From the NCBI GenBank assembly GCA_944363865.1, contig CALVVN010000024.1:39685-103684 (forward strand): 64,000 nucleotides of DNA, in the 5' to 3' direction. Source of the stretch: an uncultured Bacilli bacterium (GTDB lineage: Bacteria > Bacillota_I > Bacilli_A > RF39 > UBA660). The position numbers and the translations under genes are program-made. Shown here piece by piece: positions 35,810 through 45,336 of this stretch; the first letter of the stretch is position 1, and every line of letters begins with the position of its first letter. Below the pieces are notes generated by a model. It did no database searches. It was given only the letters and a program-made list of their open reading frames with translations, and was not told the origin of the DNA.

Positions 35810-37366
35810 ATGAAACAAAAGGAATCAAAAAAAGCTAAAAATAAAAAACAATTACATTTAGTATTAGTTTATCCTGATTATCTAGAAGGAGATGCATCAA
35901 AAAGGAGAAGTGGCGGAAGTTACAGCGAAGGATTAGCATCAATTTCAGCAGTAGTTAAACAAGGTGGTCATAAAGTATCATTAATACATATAAATCACGA
36001 GTTTGATGAAAAAGAATATAAAGAAAATCTAAAAAAATATAAAAATGCAGATTTAATTGGATTTAGTACAAGAACAACTGCATTTGATTATGTAAAAGAC
36101 TTGTTAAAGTGGACAAAAGAAGAAATGCCTAATGTATTTACATTTATGGGTGGATATCATCCAATTCTAGTACCAGATGAATGTATAGAAGTAGATTATT
36201 TAGATGCTGTGTGTGTAGGCGAAGGAGAATATCCAATATTAGAACTAATGGATAGAATGCGCGATGGCAAAGATTATTATGATATACAAAGTTTTTATTT
36301 TAAAAAGGGTAAAAAAATTATAAAAAATCCAGTAAGGCCATTAATAGAAAATCTTGATGATTTACCTTTTCCTGACATTAATTTATTTGACTATAAAAAC
36401 TTAGATACAACAAAAGTAAATACAGCACTAATTATGTTAAGTAGAGGCTGTATATATGCATGTACTTACTGTGGTAATAGTCAATTTAGAAATATATATC
36501 CTAATAAAGTAAAATATGCTCGTTTTAGAAGCCCAGAAAAAAGCATAGAACTAATAAAAAACGTATTAAAACAATATCCAAATATAAAATATATATTTTT
36601 TAGAGATGCTATATTCAATATGTTTTCAGAATGGTTTGATAAATTTATAGATTTATATACAAAAGAAATACATTTACCATTTACATGTAACTTAAGATTT
36701 GACATAGTAACAGAAGATACAGTAAGAAAGATGAAAGAAGCGGGTTGCTATACAATTGATATAGGGTTGGAATCAGGAAATAAAGAAATAAGACACAAGT
36801 ATTTACATAGATATACTACAGATGAACAAATGATAAATTGTTCAAAATGGTTTAAAAAGTATAAAATTACGGTATTAACTTATAATATAATTGGTTTACC
36901 ACACGAAGATATTCATAAAGCATTAGAAACTATTAAATTAAATGCAAGACTTCAAAGCGATCAAATAATACCAAACGTATTTTATCCATATCCAATGACA
37001 ATATTAAGGAAAACAGCAGAAGATGCAGGATTTTTAAGAGAAATAACACCAAAAACTCAAGTTTATATAAAACAACCTCAATTTCCAGATCACGAAGTAA
37101 TATTTATAAGAGATTACTTTATGTATTACGTAAAGAGATATAGATGGTGTTTTAAAAAAGACACAAAGTTTAGAAAAGCATATGAAAAGTGGCTAGACTT
37201 CTGGGTTACTGGTCCTATAACACCAAGAAGAACGTTATCATTTTTTAAAATGATTAAAGTAAAAAGTATGGGAATAGCAAAAAAAGTATTAATAAATTAT
37301 TTCCCAAAAGTATACTTGTTTTTAAGAAATAAAAAGAATAAAATAAATAAAAAAACTTCAAAATAA
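35810..37366 (+). CDS. B12-binding-domain radical SAM protein
   Basis: 518 residues. The N-terminal ~150 residues resemble a cobalamin-binding fold (LHLVLVYPDYLEGDASKRR, ADLIGFSTRTTAFDYV, FTFMGGYHPILVPDECIE, VGEGEYPILELMDRM). The radical SAM core has the [4Fe-4S] ligands in SRGCIYACTYCGNSQFR (C-x3-C-x2-C) and a later IDIGLESGNKEIRHKYLHRY. Such enzymes methylate or rearrange diverse small molecules, lipids or peptides; the substrate cannot be read from sequence. A lysine-rich N-terminus precedes the fold. The gene is flanked by its own terminator and is an insertion into the usually tight jag-mnmE interval. Confidence 0.85.
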   Translation: MKQKESKKAKNKKQLHLVLVYPDYLEGDASKRRSGGSYSEGLASISAVVKQGGHKVSLIHINHEFDEKEYKENLKKYKNADLIGFSTRTTAFDYVKDLLKWTKEEMPNVFTFMGGYHPILVPDECIEVDYLDAVCVGEGEYPILELMDRMRDGKDYYDIQSFYFKKGKKIIKNPVRPLIENLDDLPFPDINLFDYKNLDTTKVNTALIMLSRGCIYACTYCGNSQFRNIYPNKVKYARFRSPEKSIELIKNVLKQYPNIKYIFFRDAIFNMFSEWFDKFIDLYTKEIHLPFTCNLRFDIVTEDTVRKMKEAGCYTIDIGLESGNKEIRHKYLHRYTTDEQMINCSKWFKKYKITVLTYNIIGLPHEDIHKALETIKLNARLQSDQIIPNVFYPYPMTILRKTAEDAGFLREITPKTQVYIKQPQFPDHEVIFIRDYFMYYVKRYRWCFKKDTKFRKAYEKWLDFWVTGPITPRRTLSFFKMIKVKSMGIAKKVLINYFPKVYLFLRNKKNKINKKTSK

Positions 37367-37378
37367 CGAAGTTTTTTT
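37351..37378 (+). terminator. intrinsic terminator after the radical SAM gene
   Basis: AAAAACTTC, loop of eight, GAAGTTTTT with further T. Confidence 0.8.
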
Positions 37379-37392
37379 ATTTCCCAGGAAAT
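37379..37392. promoter_or_regulatory. Noc-box-like palindrome, one mismatch
   Basis: ATTTCCCAGGAAAT differs from ATTTCCCGGGAAAT at one central base; symmetric T/A flanks extend it. It lies between a terminator and the mnmE promoter. Confidence 0.5.
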
Positions 37393-37409
37393 AAAAAACA
37401 TGTAAAAAG

Positions 37410-37438
37410 TTTACATATCAATCTTTACATGATATAAT
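37410..37438 (+). promoter_or_regulatory. promoter for mnmE operon
   Basis: TTTACA (37410-37415), 17 bases, TATAAT (37433-37438) with an extended TG-A before the -10. Confidence 0.8.
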
Positions 37439-37465
37439 CACACACGAAAGAAAGAAGGCATATTT

Positions 37466-38821
37466 ATGGATGATACAATAGTAGCAATAGCGACAGCTAT
37501 AGGACAAAGTGCTATTAATATTATAAAATTAAGTGGTAAAAAAGCTATTGACATTGTAAATAAAAACTTTAAAGGAAAAGATTTAAAAAAAGTAGAAAGT
37601 CACACAATTAATTATGGTCATATCATTTATAACAAGGAAATCATAGATGAAGTCCTAGTATCAGTATTTAAAGCACCAAAAAGTTATACAACCGAAGATG
37701 TAGTTGAAATTAATTGTCATGGAGGAATAGCTGCAACTAACAAAATATTAGAAATAATGTTAACCTCAGGAGCTAGATTAGCTGAACCAGGTGAATTTAT
37801 CAAAAGAGCTTATATCAATGGAAGAGTAGATTTAGTAGAAGCTGAATCTATACAAGACTTAATAAACTCAAAAACCGAAAGTGCTAGAAAAATGAGCATA
37901 AAAGGATTAGATGGAACATTATCAAAATTAATAAAAGATTTAAGATCAAAAATATTAAGTATAATTGCAAATATCGAAGTAAATATTGACTATCCTGAAT
38001 ATGAAGACGCAATAGAAGTAACTAATGAAAACTTAACAGAAAATATAAAAATAATAATTGAAGAACTCACAAAAATCTTATATCAAAGTAAAAACGGAAA
38101 AATAATTAAAAATGGGATAAATATAGGAATTTTAGGTAAGCCAAATGCAGGTAAAAGTAGTCTACTAAATAAATTATTAAATGAAGAAAAAGCGATAGTT
38201 ACTGACATAGAAGGAACTACAAGAGATTTAGTGGAAGGCTCAATATTATTAAATGGAATACAGGTAAACTTTATTGATACAGCAGGAATAAGAAAAACAA
38301 ACAATTATGTAGAACAAATAGGTGTAAAAAAGAGTTACGAAGTTTTAGAAAAAGCGGATTTGTTACTATTAATATTAGATAGTAGCCGAGAAATATCTGA
38401 AATAGATAAAGAATTACTAAAAAAAGCAAAAAATAAGGAGACAATAGTATTATTAAATAAAATAGATTTAAATCAAAAATTAGAAATTGACAAAATAAAA
38501 AACTATGAAATTATAAAAATATCAGTGAAAGAAAATATAGGAATAGAAGAGTTAAAAAAGACAATAATATCAAAGTTTAATTTAGAAAAAATAGCCAATA
38601 GTGACTATACATATCTATCAAACGCAAGACAAATAGCATTAATTAAAGAGTGTGTAAAAATATCAAAACAAATAGAAAAATCAAATAAAAATAATACAAG
38701 TGTAGACTTAATAGAGATAGACTTAAAATTATTGTGGGAAAAATTAGGCGAAATAACTGGAGAAACATATAAAGATGAATTATTAGATGAAATATTCAGT
38801 AAGTTTTGCCTTGGAAAATAG
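37466..38821 (+). CDS. mnmE: tRNA modification GTPase MnmE
   Basis: 451 residues. With MnmG makes the 5-carboxymethylaminomethyl group on U34 of several tRNAs. N-terminal folate-binding domain (IVAIATAIGQSAINIIKLSG, GEFIKRAYINGRVDLVEAESI). GTPase motifs G1 GKPNAGKSSLLN, G2 GTTRD, G3 DTAGI, G4 LNKID. The C-terminal FCLGK carries the catalytic cysteine. mnmG follows nine bases later. The weak AAAGAAGG ribosome site precedes the ATG. Confidence 0.97.
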   Translation: MDDTIVAIATAIGQSAINIIKLSGKKAIDIVNKNFKGKDLKKVESHTINYGHIIYNKEIIDEVLVSVFKAPKSYTTEDVVEINCHGGIAATNKILEIMLTSGARLAEPGEFIKRAYINGRVDLVEAESIQDLINSKTESARKMSIKGLDGTLSKLIKDLRSKILSIIANIEVNIDYPEYEDAIEVTNENLTENIKIIIEELTKILYQSKNGKIIKNGINIGILGKPNAGKSSLLNKLLNEEKAIVTDIEGTTRDLVEGSILLNGIQVNFIDTAGIRKTNNYVEQIGVKKSYEVLEKADLLLLILDSSREISEIDKELLKKAKNKETIVLLNKIDLNQKLEIDKIKNYEIIKISVKENIGIEELKKTIISKFNLEKIANSDYTYLSNARQIALIKECVKISKQIEKSNKNNTSVDLIEIDLKLLWEKLGEITGETYKDELLDEIFSKFCLGK

Positions 38822-38830
38822 GTGGTAAAA

Positions 38831-40687
38831 ATGTACGATATCATAATTGTCGGTGGAGGCCATGCGGGATGTGAGGCAACACTTGTCAGCGCAAGAAAAG
38901 GTTATAAAACATTATTAATAACTGGAAATATTAAAAATATTGCCGATATGCCATGCAATCCATCAATAGGCGGATCTGCAAAAGGTATAGTAGTTAGAGA
39001 AATAGATGCATTAGGTGGAGAAATGGGTGAAAATGCAGATAAATCACATCTTCAAATAAAAATGCTTAATTCTAAAAAAGGCCCAGGAGTAAGATCATTA
39101 AGATGCCAAGCAGATAAAACTATATATCCAGAAAATATGCTAAAGACATTAAAAAGTTATAAAAATGTAACTATTTTAGAAGATTTGGCAAAAGAATTAA
39201 TAGTAAAGAATAAAAAAGTTAATGGAATAATAACAGAAAATGGCGAAAAAATAGAAAGCAAAATAGTAATTCTTACTACAGGAACATATTTAAATGCTGA
39301 TATACTTGTTGGCCACAATAAAGAAAAAGGAGGACCACACGGAGAAAAACCATCTTTATTTTTGAGTAAAAGCTTAGAAAAAAATAATATAAAATTAATT
39401 AGACTTAAAACAGGCACACCACCTAGAGTTCTAAAAACAACTGTAAATTATGAACAAATGGAAGAAGAAAAGGGAGATAACACACTTTTAACTTTTAGTA
39501 ACTTCTATAAACCAAGTTATAAAATTAAAGAACAAATATCATGTTATTTAACATATACTAACTTAAAAACACACGAAATAATACTAAATAACTTAGATAA
39601 ATGTGCATTATATAGTGGTTTAATCAAAGGGATTGGTCCAAGATACTGTCCTTCAATAGAAGACAAAATAGTAAAGTTTAGGGACAAAGAAAGACATCAA
39701 ATATTTATAGAACCTGAAAGAAAAAATGGCAAAGAAGTATATGTAAGTGGATTTTCAACAACTATGCCACCAAAAATTCAAGAAGAACTAATACATACAA
39801 TGAAAGGTTTAGAAAAAGCAAAAATAACTAAATATGGTTATGCTATAGAATACGATGCTATAGATCCAACACAATTACAAATAACATTAGAAAGTAAAAT
39901 AATAGAAAATCTATACACAGCAGGTCAAATAAACGGAACTAGTGGATATGAAGAAGCCGCTGCACAAGGTTTAATTGCAGCAATTAACGCTACATTAAAA
40001 TTAGAAAACAAAGAACCACTAATACTAAAAAGAAACGAAGCATACATAGGAGTTTTAATTGATGATTTAGTGAACAAAGGAATTACAGAACCATATAGAC
40101 TTTTAACATCAAGAGCAGAATTCAGACTTTTACTTAGACATGATAATGCAGATTTAAGATTAACAGAAATAGGTAGAAAAGTAGGATTAATAAATGATAA
40201 AAAATATAAAATATTTAAAAATAGAAAGCAAAAAATAGAAAGATTAACAACATATCTAAAAGAAACCTTTGTAGTTCCTAATCAAATAAATGACAAATTA
40301 AAATTATTAAAATTAAAAGAAATTAATAGCAAAATATCGTTAGAAGAATTATTAAAAAGGCCTGAAATAACAATAAGAGATATCGAGAAGATAATGGGTG
40401 AAAAAATAGATAAAAGAGCCGGAGAAAAAGTAGAAATAGAAATAAAATACAAAGGGTATATTGATAAAACAAAAAAAGAAATAGAAAAAATGCTAAAATT
40501 AGAAAACAAAAAAATTCCAAAAGACATTAATTATAATAAAGTTAAAAATATAGCAACAGAAGCAAGACAAAAATTAGAAAAAGTAAGACCTTTAACAATA
40601 GGGCAAGCAACTAGAATAAGTGGAGTAAATCCAGCCGATATATCAATGCTTCTAATTTATTTAAAAAAGGAATATTCAAATGAATGA
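38831..40687 (+). CDS. mnmG: tRNA uridine-5-carboxymethylaminomethyl synthase MnmG
   Basis: 618 residues, full length. FAD motif IIIVGGGHAGCEA at the start, DMPCNPSIGGSAKG, SKKGPGVRSLRCQADK, the PRYCPSIEDK signature and GTSGYEEAAAQGL. The helical C-terminal domain binds MnmE. The longest frame begins at GTG 38822, but GGTGG there is the ribosome site for the ATG at 38831. It overlaps rsmG by eight bases, as in many Firmicutes. Confidence 0.97.
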   Translation: MYDIIIVGGGHAGCEATLVSARKGYKTLLITGNIKNIADMPCNPSIGGSAKGIVVREIDALGGEMGENADKSHLQIKMLNSKKGPGVRSLRCQADKTIYPENMLKTLKSYKNVTILEDLAKELIVKNKKVNGIITENGEKIESKIVILTTGTYLNADILVGHNKEKGGPHGEKPSLFLSKSLEKNNIKLIRLKTGTPPRVLKTTVNYEQMEEEKGDNTLLTFSNFYKPSYKIKEQISCYLTYTNLKTHEIILNNLDKCALYSGLIKGIGPRYCPSIEDKIVKFRDKERHQIFIEPERKNGKEVYVSGFSTTMPPKIQEELIHTMKGLEKAKITKYGYAIEYDAIDPTQLQITLESKIIENLYTAGQINGTSGYEEAAAQGLIAAINATLKLENKEPLILKRNEAYIGVLIDDLVNKGITEPYRLLTSRAEFRLLLRHDNADLRLTEIGRKVGLINDKKYKIFKNRKQKIERLTTYLKETFVVPNQINDKLKLLKLKEINSKISLEELLKRPEITIRDIEKIMGEKIDKRAGEKVEIEIKYKGYIDKTKKEIEKMLKLENKKIPKDINYNKVKNIATEARQKLEKVRPLTIGQATRISGVNPADISMLLIYLKKEYSNE

Positions 40688-41396
40688 TAAAGAATTAAAA
40701 GAAAAAGTTAAAGATCTACAAATAATAGTAGATGAAGAAATGTTTACAAAGTTAAAGAAATATGCAGAACTATTAAAAATATGGAATGAAAAATTCAATT
40801 TAACTAGAATCATTGAAAAAAATGACATTAATTTAAAACATTTTTATGATAGTCTATGTATACAAAAAGCAATAAACTTATATGAGTACAATAACTTAGT
40901 GGACTTTGGAACTGGTGCAGGATTTCCGGGCATGGTTTTAGCAATATTTTTTAAAAACTTAAAAGTAGATTTAATAGAAGCAAACACAAAAAAATGTTTA
41001 TTTTTAAATGAAATTAAAGAAAACTTACAATTAGAAAATGTTAATATAATAAACAAACGCGCAGAAGATTATTCAAAAGAAAACAGAGAAAAATATGATA
41101 TAGCAACTTGTAGAGCAGTCTCACATTTAAGTACAATAATTGAATTAAGTGTACCAATGATTAAAATAAATGGATTTTTTGTACCATTAAAAGGTGAAAT
41201 AAAAGACGAAATAGAAGAAAGCAAATCAAAAATAAAAGAAATAGGTATTAAGATTGAAAAAATTATTAACTATAAGTTACCAATAGAAAATAGTACAAGA
41301 AATATAATTATTTTAAAGAAAATAACAAAAACTGACCATAAGTATCCAAGAGAATATAACAAAATAATAAAAGACTTGAAAAATGTCAAAAAATAA
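40680..41396 (+). CDS. rsmG: 16S rRNA (guanine-527-N7)-methyltransferase RsmG
   Basis: 238 residues. Methylates G527 in the streptomycin-binding 530 loop. Seen: YAELLKIWNEKFNLTRI, the SAM motif LVDFGTGAGFPGMVLAI, KKCLFLNEIKENL, and the catalytic-core CRAVSHLSTIIELS. The start overlaps mnmG, implying translational coupling. It is followed by noc after 38 bases, exactly as in Bacillus gidB-noc. Confidence 0.96.
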   Translation: MNDKELKEKVKDLQIIVDEEMFTKLKKYAELLKIWNEKFNLTRIIEKNDINLKHFYDSLCIQKAINLYEYNNLVDFGTGAGFPGMVLAIFFKNLKVDLIEANTKKCLFLNEIKENLQLENVNIINKRAEDYSKENREKYDIATCRAVSHLSTIIELSVPMIKINGFFVPLKGEIKDEIEESKSKIKEIGIKIEKIINYKLPIENSTRNIIILKKITKTDHKYPREYNKIIKDLKNVKK

Positions 41397-41434
41397 ATTA
41401 CAATATTATATAGAATAGAAGGGGCTGATAATCA

Positions 41435-42727
41435 GTGAATAGTAATGAAAATATGAGCAATGCAGTTATTGAGGTATCTGTAGAAGATATAATACCAAAT
41501 CGCTTTCAACCACGACTAGCATTTGATGAAAAAGCGTTAAAAGAATTATCAGAATCAATAAAAATTCATGGAATTATTCAGCCATTGGTTTTAAGAAGAT
41601 TAAATGATAAGTTTGAAATAATTGCAGGAGAAAGAAGATACAAAGCAGCATGTATGGCTGGCTTGACTAAAGTTCCTGCTATAATAAAAGAAATAGATGA
41701 CAATAAAAGTGCAGAAATTGCCGTAGTTGAAAACTTGCAAAGAAAAAATCTAACTGCTATAGAAGAAGCACAATCGTATAAAAAAATATTAGACAAAGGA
41801 TATTTAACACAAGAAGAATTAGCTGCTAGAATGGGTGTGAGTCAACCAACTATAGCAAATAAATTAAGGTTATTAAATCTAAATCAAGAAGTACAAGATG
41901 CTTTATTAGGAAATAAAATAAGTGAAAGACATGCAAGAAGTTTATTAGCTATAACTGATCAAAACATTCAAGTACAAATGTTAAGAAGAATAATTAGTGA
42001 AAGGTTAACTGTAAGACAAACTGATGAAGAAATTTCAAAATTATTAGGTAGACCTATTAATACACAACCACTTAAAGAAGAAAGTAATATTTTTGATACA
42101 GCTAAAACCAATTTAGAACAAAGCGGAAATATAGAAAATCAGTTTTCAAACCCAGTAGAAGTTCAACCTGAAGTTGCACAAGAAAACAAAGAAGTATTTT
42201 CTTCAAAAGATATAAATGACAATATATTCAATGTAAATACTGAAGAAATAAAAACACATTCAGAAGATATAATTAAGACTCCTGAACTAGCAAATCTAGA
42301 TATGCTATTGAAAAAAGAAAATGAAATAGAAGATCAAAGACAATTTGATCCTGTGCCACCAAAAAAAATTGATTTAGAAGAGACTGAAGCAAACGTTAAC
42401 ATGGGAGACATAGTTGATGAATCAAAGGTTCCATTTAATCCATTTATAGAACCAGAAAAACCTGAAGTGATGGACTTTTTTACACCAAGTAGCGAACCAC
42501 TACAACAAGAAACGACAAATTCAATAATAAATGAATTTAGAGAAATGAAAGCAGAAAATAGTGTGGAAACAACCAATGAACCTGAAGTTAAAAATAATTT
42601 TGTATCGGCAATTAACACTTCAAGAGATACAATAAATAAATTAAAAGCTTCTGGATTAAATGTAGAATCAGAAGAATTTGACTTTGAAGATATGTATCAA
42701 ATAATAATCAAAATAAGAAAAGATTAA
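41435..42727 (+). CDS. noc: nucleoid occlusion protein Noc (ParB/Srx family)
   Basis: 430 residues, far longer than Bacillus Noc (~280). N-terminal CTP-binding fold with GERRYKA (residues 66-71) and ENLQRKNLTAIEEA. Helix-turn-helix domain: ARMGVSQPTIANKLRLLNLNQEVQDAL and ISERHARSLL. The residues that separate Noc from ParB binding specificity are Q137, K143, N148 and R165; three of the four match Noc. The last ~35 residues (VESEEFDFEDMYQIIIKIRKD) match the Noc dimerisation end. Residues ~210-390 are an acidic, proline- and asparagine-rich linker with no motif. The N-terminal amphipathic membrane helix of Bacillus Noc is absent. The GTG start follows AGAAGGGG. Confidence 0.88.
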   Translation: MNSNENMSNAVIEVSVEDIIPNRFQPRLAFDEKALKELSESIKIHGIIQPLVLRRLNDKFEIIAGERRYKAACMAGLTKVPAIIKEIDDNKSAEIAVVENLQRKNLTAIEEAQSYKKILDKGYLTQEELAARMGVSQPTIANKLRLLNLNQEVQDALLGNKISERHARSLLAITDQNIQVQMLRRIISERLTVRQTDEEISKLLGRPINTQPLKEESNIFDTAKTNLEQSGNIENQFSNPVEVQPEVAQENKEVFSSKDINDNIFNVNTEEIKTHSEDIIKTPELANLDMLLKKENEIEDQRQFDPVPPKKIDLEETEANVNMGDIVDESKVPFNPFIEPEKPEVMDFFTPSSEPLQQETTNSIINEFREMKAENSVETTNEPEVKNNFVSAINTSRDTINKLKASGLNVESEEFDFEDMYQIIIKIRKD

Positions 42728-42753
42728 AAAAATGTATAAAATTACATTTTTTT
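42726..42753. terminator. bidirectional terminator between noc and pbp
   Basis: AAAAAAATGTA, loop TAAAAT, TACATTTTTTT; T runs on both strands. Convergent genes on each side. Confidence 0.8.
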
Positions 42754-44707
42754 AATTTAGAAATAAATTATCAAAAACATTATTACTTAAATTAGGCTCG
42801 GTACCTTTAATATAAAACATAACAGAAACTTTAGAACTTTCATCAATTTTTCCACTTATTGGATTAACCATAGAAGCAGTGACACCAGTTGGAATATCAT
42901 ACCAGGTGTTTTCTTTGTCACTTAATAAACTTTCTATAGTTTTAGCCCATATTCTTTTAGTAACGATTGATTGACCGGAGATTGTTTCCCTGTTATCATC
43001 ATAGCCATTCCAAACTAGAACAAGCATATCCGGATTATATCCAATAACCCAATAGTCAGTATCAGTACTTCCACTTTTGACCGCGTATTTTTTAGTCAAA
43101 ATATTACTGATTGATAACATAGTCGGGCTAGAATAATCAACAAAATTATAATTATAAGTATTACTTAATAATTCATTTAAAATGAATACATCCCTTTTGT
43201 TTAAAACTGATTCCTCCTCAAACTTATGTTCATATAAAACGTTTCCATCGTTATCAGTTACTTTGCTGATTAAATAAACATCATTTTTAATCCCATAATT
43301 TGCTAAAGTATTATAAGCATTGCTATAATCCATCATAGAGATTTCTTCAGTACCTAATGCTAAAGAAGGGTTTGCCTGCAATTCCTTTTCAATTCCCATT
43401 CTTTTTGCTGTATCCACTAAAGTATTTTCACCTAAGAACAAATGAGTTTTTACAGCATAAATATTATCTGAATACGCAATAGCAGTTGCTAATGATATAT
43501 CTTTATTTCCATATTTATTACCATAATTTTTGGGCGAGTAAGTTTTTCCGTTATCCATATTAAAAGTAGTTGCTTCGCTAGTAAAAGTAGAAGATGCGGT
43601 GAATCCGTTTTCTAAAGCAGCATAATAAAGCAAAGGTTTAAATGTCGAACCCACTTGCCTTTGCGCCTGAGTGACTCTATTGAACTCACTAGTATTGTAA
43701 TCAACCCCACCAATCAAAGCGATAACTTTTCCAGAACTAGGCTCAACAGCCATAGAAGCAACTTGATAATCCTCTTGATTCTCCATTTCTTCCTTTATAA
43801 TATTTTCCATTTTTTTCTGAGCATCTATATCCAAATTAGTGTAAATATGCAATCCTCCAGAATCAATCAACGAATCTGGAATACTATCTATACTTTGTAA
43901 TTCTTGTAAAACAGCATCCTTATAATAATTAATACTCATTACAGCTTCCGGATCATCTTTACCATAAAAAACGAGATCAGTATTAATTGCATCATTCATT
44001 TCATCTTCTGTAATATACCCCTCATTTACCATACTTAGTAAAACAACATTTTGCCTTTCTTTTGATTTTTCAAAATTAGAAATTGGATTATATAAAGAAG
44101 GATTTTTTGGAATTCCAACTAATATACTAGCTTCGGATAAAGATAAATCTTTAGATTCCTTATTAAAGTAAAATTTGCTAGCATTTTCAATACCATATTG
44201 ACCAGAACCATAATTTATAGAATTTAAATATCCCTCTAATATTTCATCTTTAGAATAATGAGTTTCAAGTTCCAAAGTTAAAAAAGCTTCTTCAATTTTT
44301 CTATCCCAAGTCTTATCAAAACTTAAATATAAGTTTTTGATATATTGTTGAGAGATAGTAGAAGCCCCTTGAGTAATACTACCGTTTTTTAAATTAATAT
44401 AAAAAGCTTTTGCAATTCTTAGAAAGTCAAAACCTTTATGTAAATAAAAGTTTTTATCTTCAGTAGCTACAGTGGCATTTATCACATAATCAGATATATC
44501 ATTAATTGAAACCCATTTATTTTCGGAAGAACTTTCAAAAAAACTTCTATTTTCATTATCATAGAAAACAATAGAATTATTTGCATTAATATCTACTTTT
44601 GGTGTTATGTAAGCATATAAATAAAGAGCAACATTTCCAGTTACAAAAATAACTACCAAAAAAGCAAAAATCTTGATAACAAAAATTACTTTTTTTAAAA
44701 ATCTCAT
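42752..44707 (-). CDS. class A penicillin-binding protein
   Basis: About 651 residues. Short cytoplasmic tail, one membrane segment (~residues 8-30), then a glycosyltransferase domain: ATEDKNFYLHKGFDFLRIAKAF, GASTISQQYIKNLYLS, and ILEGYLNSINYGSGQYGIENASKFYF. The transpeptidase has the nucleophile in VGSTFKPLLYY (SxxK), SDN in AIAYSDNIYA and KSG in YAVKSGSTDTDYWVIGY. It polymerises and crosslinks peptidoglycan. The ATG at 44707 is chosen because a longer frame reads a hydrophobic stretch with no ribosome site. It is one of only three minus-strand genes on the right arm. The paralogue (PBP1a-like, PBP2a-like) cannot be fixed. Confidence 0.93.
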   Translation of the reverse strand: MRFLKKVIFVIKIFAFLVVIFVTGNVALYLYAYITPKVDINANNSIVFYDNENRSFFESSSENKWVSINDISDYVINATVATEDKNFYLHKGFDFLRIAKAFYINLKNGSITQGASTISQQYIKNLYLSFDKTWDRKIEEAFLTLELETHYSKDEILEGYLNSINYGSGQYGIENASKFYFNKESKDLSLSEASILVGIPKNPSLYNPISNFEKSKERQNVVLLSMVNEGYITEDEMNDAINTDLVFYGKDDPEAVMSINYYKDAVLQELQSIDSIPDSLIDSGGLHIYTNLDIDAQKKMENIIKEEMENQEDYQVASMAVEPSSGKVIALIGGVDYNTSEFNRVTQAQRQVGSTFKPLLYYAALENGFTASSTFTSEATTFNMDNGKTYSPKNYGNKYGNKDISLATAIAYSDNIYAVKTHLFLGENTLVDTAKRMGIEKELQANPSLALGTEEISMMDYSNAYNTLANYGIKNDVYLISKVTDNDGNVLYEHKFEEESVLNKRDVFILNELLSNTYNYNFVDYSSPTMLSISNILTKKYAVKSGSTDTDYWVIGYNPDMLVLVWNGYDDNRETISGQSIVTKRIWAKTIESLLSDKENTWYDIPTGVTASMVNPISGKIDESSKVSVMFYIKGTEPNLSNNVFDNLFLN

Positions 44708-44810
44708 ATGTATCACTATTTTTATTATTAAAAAAAAACAAAAAAATATGAGCAAAAATAACTAATATAAAGCAAAAACTGGAATATAATAAAAAAGATT
44801 AACAAAATAC

Positions 44811-44838
44811 TTGATTTTATATAAAATATAAGTATAAT
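44811..44838 (+). promoter_or_regulatory. promoter for rpoE
   Basis: TTGATT (44811-44816), 16 bases, TATAAT (44833-44838). Confidence 0.6.
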
Positions 44839-44865
44839 TTTAGGAGATAAGTGAGAGGAGAAAAA

Positions 44866-45294
44866 ATGAAATTAAAAAGTATTAGTAAAGAAGAAATAGA
44901 AACATTATCATTTGATGATTTAGCATATATAATTTTAAAAGAAAAAGGAAAGAAGATGAAAACTGCAGAAATATTTAAAATAATCTGTGAATTACAAAAT
45001 CTAGATGAAAAAGCTTATGAAAACCAAATTGCAGATTTTTTTACATTGTTAGCTACAGAAAAGAGATTTATACAACTTGACAAAGGTTGTTGGGATTTAA
45101 AAGAAAATCATTCAATAAAAATTGAGCAAGAAGAAGATGAAGACTTAGAAGAAGAAATAATACACAATGAAGTTGATGAAGAACAAGAAGATAATTATTT
45201 AGATGAGACAAAAGATATTGACGATGACGAACCAGAAGATGATTTAAAAGATTTAGTAGTAATTGATGAAAATGAATTAGAAGATGAATTATAG
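44866..45294 (+). CDS. rpoE: DNA-directed RNA polymerase delta subunit
   Basis: 142 residues. N-terminal HARE-HTH fold (SFDDLAYIILKEKGKKMKTAEIFKIICELQ, then FTLLATEKRFIQLDKGCWDLK), and a C-terminal tail from ~95 that is almost wholly acidic and probably disordered. Delta helps release RNA polymerase from nucleic acid and increases sensitivity to initiating nucleotide levels. AGAGGAG places the start at the ATG at 44866; the upstream GTG overlaps it. It is a Firmicutes-specific protein. Confidence 0.92.
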   Translation: MKLKSISKEEIETLSFDDLAYIILKEKGKKMKTAEIFKIICELQNLDEKAYENQIADFFTLLATEKRFIQLDKGCWDLKENHSIKIEQEEDEDLEEEIIHNEVDEEQEDNYLDETKDIDDDEPEDDLKDLVVIDENELEDEL

Positions 45295-45336
45295 CGCCTA
45301 CTTTAAAATAATAAAATTAAAAGAAAGGTGATTATA

